Below, piece by piece: positions 16,359 through 25,062 of a stretch of 32,131 bases of DNA. The DNA is from JACZUI01 sp965216725 (GTDB taxonomy: Bacteria; Actinomycetota; Acidimicrobiia; Spongiisociales; ZC4RG35), in NCBI GenBank assembly GCA_965216725.1, contig CBDCGI010000010.1:1-32131 (forward strand). Direction: 5' to 3'. The position numbers and the translations under genes were made by a program. Numbering within the stretch: the first letter of the stretch is position 1; every line of letters begins with the position of its first letter. The notes beneath the pieces were generated by a model, which was not told where the DNA came from, made no database searches, and saw nothing but the letters and a program-made list of their open reading frames with translations.

Positions 16359-17608
16359 TGGGTTGGGTCACGGAGCTCCATCCGACGCGGGAGGAGCTCG
16401 ATGCTTGCGTCCAATGTGGTCTCTGTCTTCCCCATTGTCCAACCTTCCGACTCACCGGGAAAGAGACGGCTTCACCCAGAGGCCGGCTTCACGCGATGAC
16501 CGCGGTGAGCGACGGAGTGGTAGACGTGGACGGGGCGTTCGCAGGGATCATCGACTTCTGCTTGGGCTGCCGTGCTTGTGAGCCGGTTTGTCCCGGGATG
16601 GTCCCCTTCGGCCGTGCTCTGGAGGGGGCACGCGCTGAGTTGGCAGCTCAGCAATCGTCAATGTCCCATCGGATTCGCGCATGGGCCCTGGGCCCCGGCA
16701 TCGGTTCGCGCCGTTTACTCGGCTTCGGCTCGAAGCTTTTGTCCCTGGTTCAGTCGGTCCGCCTGGGCTGGCTCGTCCCGAAGCGGTACCGCAGATTGAC
16801 CACCGGACTTCGCTCTCTGCGGGGAAGGGGTCGACCCACCATCGGTCATTCATCTCTGTCACGTGACGCGGAAACAGTGGCCTTGCTCGTCGGATGTGTC
16901 TCGGACCAGTGGTTCCGTGAGACGAACATCGCTGCGATCGAACTGTTGGAGATGGCCGGATATCGGGTGGAAGCGCCATCGTCACAGACTTGTTGCGGTG
17001 CGTTGGCGGCTCATGACGGCAGGGCTTCAGCGGCGACCTCTTTCGCAGTGACCAACGCGACGGCATTCGACGGCTTCGACCATGTGGTGGCCACCGCTGC
17101 CGGCTGCTCGGCACATCTGTCGGACTACGCCAATTGGGGTGATGGCGGGGTCGCCGACCGGGCTGTCGACATAACCGTTCTGGTGGCGACTGCCATCCAA
17201 GAAGGCAAGCTGCCCACAGTGCCGCCTGGCCGGGGGCGCATGGGGATTCAGGACCCGTGTCATCTCCGACATGCCCAGCGGGTGACGGCAGAGCCGCGTT
17301 TGATAGTGCGAGCCGCCGGCTACGAGCCGGTTGAGATCGACCCTGCAGGGATGTGTTGTGGTGCAGCAGGTCTCTACACGTTGCTCCACCCGGAGACATC
17401 CTGGGAGTTGGGAAACCAGAAGGCGGATCAGATCCGTTCTAGCGGTGTGAGTCAGGTGGCTTCGGCAAACCCCGGTTGCGAGATTCAGATGAGGTCGGCC
17501 GTTGGTGACGACGTAGCCATCGCCCATCCCATCGAGTGGTATTTGCGGGCCTTGAGGGATCACGAACCGGGATTAGTTTCATCGGCTGTGGAGCGGCGCA
17601 ATGACTGA
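16358..17608 (+). CDS. glcF: glycolate oxidase iron-sulfur subunit GlcF
   Basis: 416 residues from ATG 16358, which overlaps the glcE stop. Two ferredoxin-type 4Fe-4S motifs are intact: Cys17/20/23-Cys27-Pro and Cys68/71/74-Cys78-Pro. Two CCG domains follow, each with the double cysteine (212-213 and 333-334), as in GlcF and heterodisulfide reductase-like proteins. The subunit passes electrons from the flavin subunits to the quinone pool or another acceptor. A basic helical stretch (about residues 105-150, rich in Arg and Leu) replaces a clear membrane helix. The stop overlaps the next membrane-protein gene by 8 bases. Confidence 0.93.
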   Translation: MGWVTELHPTREELDACVQCGLCLPHCPTFRLTGKETASPRGRLHAMTAVSDGVVDVDGAFAGIIDFCLGCRACEPVCPGMVPFGRALEGARAELAAQQSSMSHRIRAWALGPGIGSRRLLGFGSKLLSLVQSVRLGWLVPKRYRRLTTGLRSLRGRGRPTIGHSSLSRDAETVALLVGCVSDQWFRETNIAAIELLEMAGYRVEAPSSQTCCGALAAHDGRASAATSFAVTNATAFDGFDHVVATAAGCSAHLSDYANWGDGGVADRAVDITVLVATAIQEGKLPTVPPGRGRMGIQDPCHLRHAQRVTAEPRLIVRAAGYEPVEIDPAGMCCGAAGLYTLLHPETSWELGNQKADQIRSSGVSQVASANPGCEIQMRSAVGDDVAIAHPIEWYLRALRDHEPGLVSSAVERRND

Positions 17609-18194
17609 GGCAATCACGCATTCGACTGTCTTCGACGTCGTGAAGCGTTACGCGATCCTTGCCTACGGCGGATTCGGAACGATGCTGGCTGTGGGGTTGA
17701 TGGTTTTGGGCAGCCTCTTGGTCGGTCTTGCAGTCGCCGTGCTGCTCGCTGGGTTCGAACTGATCGATGAATTCTTGGAGGAGCTGTCCACCGGTGCGTT
17801 GCTCGGCTCTTCTCTGGTGATTCTCGTGGTCGGCTTCTTGTTCCTCGGAGTCGCCACAGAAAGCCCGCTGGGTCGGGGCCGGCGACTCGTCGGTTTCCAC
17901 TGGTCGGAAGTAGGGATCGCCAGGATCGTGGGTGTTGCAGTGACCGGGTATCTGATGCTCGTCCTGCACCGCTACCTCGATGAGCTGCTGACGGACCTAC
18001 CCGAGCCATTCTTCCTGGCGATGGACGGACTGGAGGCAGTAGCCCGCGCCGGTTTGGTTGTCATGCCGCTCATTGCGGTCCCGTTGTCGGTGATTGCCCG
18101 CTATGTGGCGGGCCGCTGGTCTTCGGTGCCGAGCCTCGAACTTCCCATCCTGTTCACGGTGTGGGCCATCGCGGCCATGGTGAGTCTGAGCTAG
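17601..18194 (+). CDS. uncharacterised multi-pass membrane protein at the end of the glc operon
   Basis: 197 residues with about five hydrophobic segments (roughly 18-50, 66-88, 112-128, 146-166 and 178-196). I recognise no family and see no transporter signature; it is much smaller than the glycolate permease GlcA. It overlaps glcF by 8 bases, so it is almost certainly co-transcribed. A role in anchoring the oxidase or in the glycolate pathway is possible but unproven. The TAG stop overlaps the opposing TAG of the GNAT gene in a shared CTAG. Confidence 0.7.
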   Translation: MTEAITHSTVFDVVKRYAILAYGGFGTMLAVGLMVLGSLLVGLAVAVLLAGFELIDEFLEELSTGALLGSSLVILVVGFLFLGVATESPLGRGRRLVGFHWSEVGIARIVGVAVTGYLMLVLHRYLDELLTDLPEPFFLAMDGLEAVARAGLVVMPLIAVPLSVIARYVAGRWSSVPSLELPILFTVWAIAAMVSLS

Positions 18195-19030
18195 GTGGCC
18201 AGGTAATAGACACGTATCTCATTGAGACGGAAGCCGCTTCTGCTCATGGCCTCACTCGCCCATTCCAGTGACGGAAGTTTGATAACCATGCGGTCGTAGC
18301 CACCGGCTGCGGCCCTGTCGATTAGCCCCGCGAGCATGCCGGGGAGGTCTTCAGGTGCCGAACCGATCCACGTCGTCTCAAACTGGGCCGCCAGGTCGCG
18401 TTGGATCGCCCAGCCGAAGCGCGATTGAAACATGCGGCCTGCCGACGCGGCGTCTCTCAGGTCGTCCACGGTGGCCGATCGCCACTGCCAACCCTCGTGG
18501 ATCATTTCCCTTCCGACTGCTGCCAGCTCGCTCGTCGACCATGCCATCCAGGCGCTGTCTACATCTCCCGGCCTCGACTCGCTCAACGTCTCATCGGCAC
18601 GGGCCCGATAGTCGGGCTCGTCCAGGAAGCCGGCGACCCAGGTCGATCCCAGTCGGTAGCCGAGCTTCTCCACCTGGGAGTTTGCCGCCAGGTTGTCAGC
18701 TTCTGTGGCGAGGCGGACCACCCGGGCGCCTCGTTCTCGGGCCCACTTCACACCGGCGGCATTCATAGCCGTCCCCATGCCGCCTCGCTTGTGGAGGGGA
18801 TGCACCCTGGCCCCTTCCAGCCAGCCTTCGGTGGGGGAGAGCATCTTGGCGTTGGCGAGGGCGAGCGGGACGTCCGCTTCGTCGACACACACGATGACCT
18901 CACCCGCCGGGTCGTCTAACCAGGTTTGGAACCGATCCGGGACGTAGTCACCCCAGTCGAACGTGTCCCGGGTCCACTCGGCAATGGACTCGAGGTCTTC
19001 GCTCCTCGCGGCCCGGGTTGTGAACGCCAC
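18191..19030 (-). CDS. GNAT-family N-acetyltransferase
   Basis: 279 residues from GTG 19030, 4 bases after the argS stop; the longer open frame inside argS is not used. The N-terminal half is a GNAT domain: FTTRAARSEDLESIAEW start, then ARVHPLHKRGGMGTAMNAAGVKWARERGA with the R.GGxGxA acetyl-CoA pyrophosphate loop, and ATEADNLAANSQVEKLGYR. The C-terminal half (about 150-279) has a weaker repeat of the same plan (WRSATVDDLRDA...GYDRMVIKL...SRSGFR), suggesting a tandem GNAT with a degenerate second domain. The substrate is unknown. Confidence 0.85.
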   Translation of the reverse strand: MAFTTRAARSEDLESIAEWTRDTFDWGDYVPDRFQTWLDDPAGEVIVCVDEADVPLALANAKMLSPTEGWLEGARVHPLHKRGGMGTAMNAAGVKWARERGARVVRLATEADNLAANSQVEKLGYRLGSTWVAGFLDEPDYRARADETLSESRPGDVDSAWMAWSTSELAAVGREMIHEGWQWRSATVDDLRDAASAGRMFQSRFGWAIQRDLAAQFETTWIGSAPEDLPGMLAGLIDRAAAGGYDRMVIKLPSLEWASEAMSRSGFRLNEIRVYYLAT

Positions 19031-19034
19031 GCGG

Positions 19035-20759
19035 TCACATCCGGTCGGGAATCTCGATGCCAAGCAGGTCGAGCAGCCGTTCCAGCGAGCGCAGGGTCCA
19101 TCTCGCCACGGCCAGCCAGGACGCCTGGCGCGCAGCGTCCTCCTCGGAGAGGATGTGGCAATCGTCGTAGAAGCGGTTGAATTGGCCGGCAACCTCGAAT
19201 GCGTATTCGGCAACGTGGTTCGGGGCCCTCAGCTCGATCGTGCGCTCCACTACCTCGGGCAGTTCCAACAGCTTCAGCCAGAGGTCTCGCTCAGAGGGTG
19301 CCGCCGGTTCGATGAGGCGCGCCGGCTCTAGCCCGCGGTTTGCGGCCTTGCGCAGGATCGACTTGATCCGCACTCCGGTGTATTGCAGGTACGGGCCTGT
19401 CTTGCCTTCGAACGAGCTGAAGCGGTCGAGGTCGAAGATGTAGTCCGACAATCGGTTGTTGATCAGGTCGCCGAACTTGAGTGCAGCCACGCCAACCTGC
19501 GAGGCGATCCGATCTCTTTCGTCAACTGAGTACTCGTCGGCCAGCTGAGCCTCATCGAGCCGGTCCCTCGCCGCCTCGGTGATCATCTCGATCACATCGC
19601 CGAGACGCACCACTCCGCCTTCTCTGGTCTTGAAGGGCTTGCCGTCGGGGCCATTCATCGTCCCGAATCCAATGTGCTCCAATGCCATCTCACTGGGTGC
19701 GATTCCCGCCTTGTATGCCGAACGGAACAGCTGGAGAAAGTGGTCGGACTGACGCCGATCCACGACGTAGAGACAGATGTCCGCTCCCAGCTCGCGGTGC
19801 CGGAAATCGATCGTTGCCAGGTCGGTAGTCGAATAGAGAAACCCACCTGCCGACGACTCGAGAATCAGGGGAGGGATATCTCGGTTGTCCTCTTCCTCGT
19901 TGACGAACACCACCAGGGCCCCTTCGGAGAGCTCGGCGGCTCCCGATGCCTTCATGCCGTCCACCATGTTCGGGATTCGATCGTGGACGTCGGATTCCCC
20001 AAACCAAAGGTCGAACTCGACACCCAGAACAGAGAAATCGGCACGTTGCGATGCTTCAGACACGGCCTTCATCTGCTTCCAAGTTGCCAGGTGACTTTCG
20101 TTTCCCTGCTGGAGTGCGACCGTGGCGGCGCGAGCCCGGTCGGCGAAGGCACCGTCCTCACGGGCGCGGTTGGAGGCCTCGGGGTAGATGCGTTGCAAAT
20201 CGTCGAGGCTGATCGCCGACGGGTCCAAACCCTCATCCTCGATCGCAACGAGGAGCAGGCCCATCTGAAACCCCCAATCGCCGAAGTGTGGGTCGCGGAT
20301 GACGTTGTGCCCGGCGAACCTGAAAACCCGAGCCAGCGAATCACCGATGATCGTGGCCCGCAGGTGCCCGACGTGCATCGCTTTGGCCACGTTCGGACCG
20401 GCATAGTCGACCACGACCGTTTGGGGTTGGGAGCGGACGTCAAAGCCGAGGTGTTCGTCGGCGGCTGCGGAGCGCGCCCATCGGGCCAAAGAGGTGTCGG
20501 TGACGGTGATGTTGATGAACCCGGGACCTGCGATGTCGAGCGCTGCAATCTCGGGTTGATCGCTGAGGGCGCCGACAATCTCACCGGCGATATCGCGGGG
20601 CGGGCGACTTGCGAGTTTCGCAGCCTGCATCGCTCCGTTGCATTGGAACTGGCCCAACTCCGGTCGAGACGATGGAACCACCTTGCCGAGCTCGTTGGGC
20701 AGCCCGATGTCGGCGAAGGCCGTTCCTACAAGGTCCGAGAGATGAGTTATCAGAGACAT
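19035..20759 (-). CDS. argS: arginyl-tRNA synthetase
   Basis: 574 residues, a full-length class Ia enzyme that charges tRNA-Arg. The N-terminal additional domain (about 1-105) is followed by the catalytic core with NVAKAMHVGHLRATIIGD. His129 and His132 there form the HIGH motif. The KMSKS counterpart is GKPFKTREGG. The C-terminal DALR anticodon-binding domain contains GPYLQYTGVRIKSILRKA and ends LLDLLGIEIPDRM, the usual terminus. The 71-base gap behind the E1 gene contains TAACCT 12 bases before the ATG, so it may have its own promoter as well as read-through. Confidence 0.97.
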   Translation of the reverse strand: MSLITHLSDLVGTAFADIGLPNELGKVVPSSRPELGQFQCNGAMQAAKLASRPPRDIAGEIVGALSDQPEIAALDIAGPGFINITVTDTSLARWARSAAADEHLGFDVRSQPQTVVVDYAGPNVAKAMHVGHLRATIIGDSLARVFRFAGHNVIRDPHFGDWGFQMGLLLVAIEDEGLDPSAISLDDLQRIYPEASNRAREDGAFADRARAATVALQQGNESHLATWKQMKAVSEASQRADFSVLGVEFDLWFGESDVHDRIPNMVDGMKASGAAELSEGALVVFVNEEEDNRDIPPLILESSAGGFLYSTTDLATIDFRHRELGADICLYVVDRRQSDHFLQLFRSAYKAGIAPSEMALEHIGFGTMNGPDGKPFKTREGGVVRLGDVIEMITEAARDRLDEAQLADEYSVDERDRIASQVGVAALKFGDLINNRLSDYIFDLDRFSSFEGKTGPYLQYTGVRIKSILRKAANRGLEPARLIEPAAPSERDLWLKLLELPEVVERTIELRAPNHVAEYAFEVAGQFNRFYDDCHILSEEDAARQASWLAVARWTLRSLERLLDLLGIEIPDRM

Positions 20760-20830
20760 GTCTGGCGCAGCAGGTTAGGAGCGTGTGTCATCGCCAAGGA
20801 CGCTCTGGAGCGACGGGGTGATCGCCTTTG

Positions 20831-22879
20831 TCAGTACTTGGCGAGATCCTGGGCGTGTCTGACGATCCCCTCCGCCGTCGGATAGAGGGCGTTCTCCAGC
20901 GATCCGGCGTAGGGCATGATCGGGACGTCGGGAAGGGCATATCTACGGACCGGGGCGTCCAGCCATTCAAAAGCTTTGTCCGCGATCTGGGCTGCGATCT
21001 CGGCGCCATAGCCCACGAACTCGTTGTCCTCATGGACGATGAGCGCTCGTGATGTCTTCTTCACCGACTCTTCGATCGTCGGCCAGTCGAGCGGCTTCAG
21101 GCTCCTCAAGTCGATCACCTCTGGGCTGATGCCGAGCTCTTCGAGCACGGGCACTGCCTCCATGGCGAAGTGCGCCATGGCGCCATACGCAATGATGGTC
21201 ACGTCGATGCCGGCGCTGCGGATGGCCGCCTTTCCCAGCTGCACGCGATATTGACCCTCGGGGTAGGGCCCTTTTGCCAGCCGGTACAGCTTCTTCGGCT
21301 CGATGAACATGACAGGATCGGGATCCTCGAAAGCGGTGTGCAGGAGACCTTTCACATCGGCGGGAGTCGATGGGATCACGACCTTCAAGCCAGGCACGTG
21401 CGCGTAGAACGACTCGATCGACTGTGAGTGATATTGAGCACCGTGGATGCCCGCCCCGTACGGTGTTCGTATCACTATGGGCACGTTCCATTTGCCGTCG
21501 GAGCGATAGCTGATCCGGGCAGCCTCGGAGACGATCTGGTCGAATGCTGGATGGATGTAGTCGGCGAACTGGATCTCCGGAAGGACCCGATAGCCGGCGG
21601 CGGACATGCCGATGGCCACCCCGATGATCGACGACTCCGCAATGGGGGCGTTGAAGCAGCGATTGGGGCCGTATTTCTCGGTCAGGCCCTCGGTCGCCTT
21701 GAACACCCCGCCTTTGCGGCGGGCCACATCCTGGCCGAACAGAACCGCGTCATCGTTGCCCTCGAAAATCTCGTGGAGAGTCCGGTTGATGGCAGTGATC
21801 AGGTTCACCGATTCGCCTTCAGGGGTCATCTCGACTTCTGTGGCGGCAGGTCCCGGTTCGATTGGGCGGGCATAGACACGGGAGGTCGGCTCATCGGGGT
21901 TGGGTGCGGCCTCGGCACTCTCCACGGCCTCGGCGAGAGTGTTGATGACCTCGCTGTCGATCTCTGACTCCCGGGCTTCGGTCAACAGGCGATTCTCGAT
22001 GAGGTACTGGCGGAGCATCCCCACCGGGTCGCGTCTCCGCCAGGTCTCGACTTCTTCTCTTGTGCGGTAGAGGGTGTCGTTGTCGTCCGAGGTGTGTGCG
22101 TAGTACCGGTAGGTTTCGGCCTCGATGAGTGTCGGCCCGTCGCCACGCCTCGCCCGTTGCACCGCCTCCTGCATCGCCTGGACGACGACCAGCGGGTCGT
22201 TCCCGTCGATGGCGACACCGGGGAATCCGTAGCCCTGAGCCCGATCGGCAAGCTTTCCTGCCACCTCTTCTTCGGATGGCACCGAAATCGCGTATTGGTT
22301 GTTCTCGATCACGAAAATCAAAGGGAGATTGTGGATGCCGGCCCAGTTCATGGCCTCATGCCAATCGCCTTCTGAGGTCGAGCCCTCCCCGCCGTAGACC
22401 ACCACGACCTCGTCGCCACCTCGGATCTTGACGGCGTGGGCGATCCCGGCGGCATGGGGGTACTGAGGGCCGATCACCGATGACTGGGTGAGGACCCTCT
22501 TGGTCTTGTCCGACCAGTGGGAGGGGAGTTGGCGGCCGCCCGACATCGGATCTGTCTTCTTGGCGAAGACTCCCAGGAACACCTCCTCGGGGGTGAAGCC
22601 CCAGGCAAGGGCGACTCCCATGTCCCGGTAGTAGGGGAGCACCCAGTCGCGCTCCTTGTCGAGCGCAAAGACCGACCCGACCTGGATGGCCTCGTGGCCG
22701 GACGAGCCAAGGACGAACGCGGCGCGACCCTGTCGCTGCAGCGCCCACATCCGGTCGTCGACACGCCTTGCAAGAAGCATGAGCCGATACATCTCGACGA
22801 TGTCGGCGTCGCCCAGGCCGAGATCGGCATGACTGAGGTTCCCGTCGAGCCGATGCAGATCGAGGTCAGTTGCGGTCAT
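20831..22879 (-). CDS. fused alpha/beta E1 component of a 2-oxoacid (probably branched-chain) dehydrogenase
   Basis: 682 residues: an E1-alpha domain (about 1-330) and an E1-beta domain (about 355-682) in one chain, joined by an acidic/Pro linker. Thiamine diphosphate is bound by GEGS (164-167) through NN (193-194). The alpha part also has SSGHEA and the HTSDDND loop typical of branched-chain oxoacid dehydrogenase E1. The beta part shows FGQDVA, NAPIAESSIIGVAIG and the C-terminal DLRSLKPLDWPTI. It decarboxylates 2-oxoacids and transfers the acyl group to E2 lipoate. It overlaps the leucine dehydrogenase gene by 14 bases, and that enzyme makes just such 2-oxoacids. ATG 22879, with GGAG upstream, is preferred over GTG 22885. 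No E2 or E3 gene is in view. Confidence 0.9.
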   Translation of the reverse strand: MTATDLDLHRLDGNLSHADLGLGDADIVEMYRLMLLARRVDDRMWALQRQGRAAFVLGSSGHEAIQVGSVFALDKERDWVLPYYRDMGVALAWGFTPEEVFLGVFAKKTDPMSGGRQLPSHWSDKTKRVLTQSSVIGPQYPHAAGIAHAVKIRGGDEVVVVYGGEGSTSEGDWHEAMNWAGIHNLPLIFVIENNQYAISVPSEEEVAGKLADRAQGYGFPGVAIDGNDPLVVVQAMQEAVQRARRGDGPTLIEAETYRYYAHTSDDNDTLYRTREEVETWRRRDPVGMLRQYLIENRLLTEARESEIDSEVINTLAEAVESAEAAPNPDEPTSRVYARPIEPGPAATEVEMTPEGESVNLITAINRTLHEIFEGNDDAVLFGQDVARRKGGVFKATEGLTEKYGPNRCFNAPIAESSIIGVAIGMSAAGYRVLPEIQFADYIHPAFDQIVSEAARISYRSDGKWNVPIVIRTPYGAGIHGAQYHSQSIESFYAHVPGLKVVIPSTPADVKGLLHTAFEDPDPVMFIEPKKLYRLAKGPYPEGQYRVQLGKAAIRSAGIDVTIIAYGAMAHFAMEAVPVLEELGISPEVIDLRSLKPLDWPTIEESVKKTSRALIVHEDNEFVGYGAEIAAQIADKAFEWLDAPVRRYALPDVPIMPYAGSLENALYPTAEGIVRHAQDLAKY

Positions 22880-23948
22880 CGCCACTCCGTCGGAATCGTC
22901 TCAACTCCCCTATCTGGTTGATCCGCTGTTCGGCGATCGAGATGGCGGCCCGGTTGGGGGTGATGCCTTCTTTGTCTGCCTTCTCGAGGATGGCCTTGGT
23001 GGCGTCGAATAGGGCGTCCACGCGGTGCAACGCTCGAGTGCGGGAGTAGCCGTGGAGCTCGTCGTACACATTGATCAGCCCTCCGGCGTTGACTACGAAG
23101 TCGGGTGCGTAGAGGATCCCCCGTTCTGTCAGCCTGTCGGCATCGGCATCGGTCGCGAGCTGATTGTTGGCGCTGCCCACGATCGCCTGACATGCCAGCT
23201 TGGCGATCGTCTCCTCGCTGAGGACCGCTCCCAAAGCACACGGAGAGAGGACGTCACAGTCGACGGTGAGGATCTCGTCGGCGGGCACGCTCTTGACACC
23301 GTAGGTCTCGACTGCCGATTGGATGGCCGGCTCGTAGGCGTCAGAGATGATCACCTCGGCGCGATGTTCCACGAGGAGCTGCACGAAGGCCGACCCGACC
23401 TTGCCGACTCCTTGAACCGCGAACCGGCGCCCGGCTACATCGGGGTCGCCCCAGAGCACTTCACATACCGCTCGGGTGGCCGCGAACAGCCCCCGGGCCG
23501 TCACTGGTGAGGGGTCACCGGCACCTCCTTCGGCAACGCTGTTGCCTAGCGCCCAACGTGTCTCGCGGCGGACCACATCCATGTCGTGAGTGGTCGTGCC
23601 CACGTCTTCCGCGGTGATGTATCGGCCCTGCAGGGAATCGACGATTCGCCCGTAAGCACGGAACAGCCGTTCGGACTTGTCGGTCCTGGGGTCGCCGATG
23701 ATGACGGCCTTTCCTCCGCCCAAATCGAGACCGGCGACGGCAGCTTTGTAGGTCATCCCCTTTGAGAGACGTAATACGTCCTCCAGTGCCTGAGCCTCGG
23801 TGTCGTAGGAAAAAAAGCGGGTCCCGCCGAGGGCGGGACCCAAATCTGTGGAGTGGATGGCGATAATCGTCTTGAGGCCGGATATCTCGTCGTAGCCATA
23901 GAGGATTTGCTCGTGCCCCTCTCGGGCTACCTCATCGAATACGGCCAA
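22866..23948 (-). CDS. leucine (branched-chain amino acid) dehydrogenase
   Basis: 360 residues from a TTG with a strong Shine-Dalgarno sequence. Member of the Glu/Leu/Phe/Val dehydrogenase family. It deaminates leucine, valine or isoleucine to the 2-oxoacid with NAD. The N-terminal domain has LGPALGGTRF and the substrate/catalytic lysines at positions 68 (GMTYKAA) and 80 (DLGGGKAV), the same numbers as in Bacillus leucine dehydrogenase. This independently supports the TTG start. The Rossmann motif is VQGVGKVGSAFVQ. The reading frame continues far upstream but that part is non-coding. First gene of the run leading to the fused E1, argS and GNAT genes. Confidence 0.92.
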   Translation of the reverse strand: MAVFDEVAREGHEQILYGYDEISGLKTIIAIHSTDLGPALGGTRFFSYDTEAQALEDVLRLSKGMTYKAAVAGLDLGGGKAVIIGDPRTDKSERLFRAYGRIVDSLQGRYITAEDVGTTTHDMDVVRRETRWALGNSVAEGGAGDPSPVTARGLFAATRAVCEVLWGDPDVAGRRFAVQGVGKVGSAFVQLLVEHRAEVIISDAYEPAIQSAVETYGVKSVPADEILTVDCDVLSPCALGAVLSEETIAKLACQAIVGSANNQLATDADADRLTERGILYAPDFVVNAGGLINVYDELHGYSRTRALHRVDALFDATKAILEKADKEGITPNRAAISIAEQRINQIGELRRFRRSGDDRN

Positions 23949-23957
23949 CGCGGGTTT

Positions 23958-23964
23958 CCTCCTT
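23958..23964 (-). promoter_or_regulatory. Shine-Dalgarno sequence of the leucine dehydrogenase gene
   Basis: AAGGAGG on the minus strand ends 9 bases before TTG 23948 and selects this rare start codon. Further upstream, TAAGAT (23999-24004, minus) is a weak -10 candidate without a well-placed -35. Confidence 0.75.
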
Positions 23965-24064
23965 CTCAAAATGCGAGACAAGGTGCTCGCTGGCACCGAT
24001 CTTAGTTGTGCCCCCCGGTCAAGGTCTCGGACGAGTTGGCCAGAGTCTGTGCAACCATTGGTGG

Positions 24065-24802
24065 GTGACGAAAGCGGCTTTTCTTCGTGTCTACTCGCCG
24101 GAGGTCGACACCTCGACCGACCCGGTGCCTCGCTTCGTCGGGGCGTACGGGCTGCTATCCGAATCCGAGTCCGAGAGTGATTGGGTGGCGACCTGGGAGA
24201 GGCAGCGGATGGTGTGCCCTCGCAATCTTCGGCTGCGTGTCTTGGAATCGACGGTCGCATTCGCCAATGCCTTTGCCGGGCTTGGGGCGGGTCTGATCCC
24301 TGAGGAGGCCGCAAACGCTGCCGACCGTGAGCTTCGTCAATACCAGCGAGAGCATCCTTCTCATCGCTCGCATGTGTTGGCCTCTGCCTGGCACGTCCCG
24401 GTGCGCTGGTTTGGCGCTTTCGCGTCTGACGATCGAGAGGTCTACGAGGTCGACGGTGCCCCCCGTGTCCGGTATCGGGTGGGCATCGAAACCGCCAAGG
24501 CCCGCATCGAGCGGGTGTTGGAAGTGTTGCGGAGCATCGAGATGTTCGATGGCCCGGCGGAGGAGACAGCGCAGCTTCTGGGCTGGCTCGACCAGTTCGA
24601 TCAAGGCTCGATGGTCGAGCTCGACTACGACGAGGTTTCCGACCTGTTCGATCCCCAGGATCTGGTCTTGGACGACTCAGCTGACCTCATCCAATCCTCC
24701 GTGGCCGCGCTCTCCGACGGCGACATGGTGCGCGCCGGGGAGCTGTACGGGCGTGTGGTCACCAGGTGGGCCCACGCTTTCTCGGTGACCTTCTCCTCCT
24801 GA
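24065..24802 (+). CDS. conserved-looking hypothetical protein
   Basis: 245 residues from GTG 24065. It begins VTKAAFLRVYSPEVDTSTDPVPRF. The N terminus resembles uncharacterised actinobacterial proteins that start with a LRVYEPL-like motif; this is recall, not a search. It has no signal peptide or membrane segment. The C-terminal half is acidic and helical (ELDYDEVSDLFDPQDLVLDDSADLIQSS). No catalytic motif is seen. It is divergent from leucine dehydrogenase with a gap of about 115 bases. The start is chosen because the upstream extension looks random; no Shine-Dalgarno sequence is visible. Confidence 0.65.
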   Translation: MTKAAFLRVYSPEVDTSTDPVPRFVGAYGLLSESESESDWVATWERQRMVCPRNLRLRVLESTVAFANAFAGLGAGLIPEEAANAADRELRQYQREHPSHRSHVLASAWHVPVRWFGAFASDDREVYEVDGAPRVRYRVGIETAKARIERVLEVLRSIEMFDGPAEETAQLLGWLDQFDQGSMVELDYDEVSDLFDPQDLVLDDSADLIQSSVAALSDGDMVRAGELYGRVVTRWAHAFSVTFSS

Positions 24803-24850
24803 CGAACGGAGAGAATCGGGAACCAACCGCCGCGATCTGACGTCATACCT

Positions 24851-24866
24851 TGTGAACAGAATCACA
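24851..24866. promoter_or_regulatory. perfect CRP-family binding palindrome
   Basis: TGTGA-N6-TCACA, extended by one more matching pair to TTGTGA-N6-TCACAA (24850-24867). This is the exact consensus half-site and spacing of CRP-type regulators, including mycobacterial CRP. It lies 49 bases after the preceding stop and about 200 bases upstream of the lipoprotein gene. Confidence 0.6.
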
Positions 24867-24951
24867 AAGTTTCAAGACTTGCGGTGTTGGGCTCCATCCG
24901 CTTTCCCGAGCGGAAACTCCCTTCTCCTCCCCCACTCAACGCCGCGAGACC

Positions 24952-24987
24952 TCGAGGGCCCCGGCCGCTAAGGCTTGGGGCCCTCGA
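24952..24987. terminator. strong hairpin, possible terminator or leader structure
   Basis: Two perfect 11-base arms (TCGAGGGCCCC and its complement) enclose 14 bases, which can themselves pair GCC/GGC around GCTAA. There is no T-run on either side, so it is not a classical intrinsic terminator. It lies between the CRP-type site and the lipoprotein gene, and could terminate the upstream transcript or act in the lipoprotein leader. Apart from this hairpin and the CRP-type site, the 260-base gap shows nothing I can name. Confidence 0.4.
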
Positions 24988-25062
24988 CATATCGGTCCAT
25001 ATGTCTTTGGACTCTCGTTCCTCCCTAGGGTTGGCCAGCACTCCGCCAGCCGGGAAAGCCCT

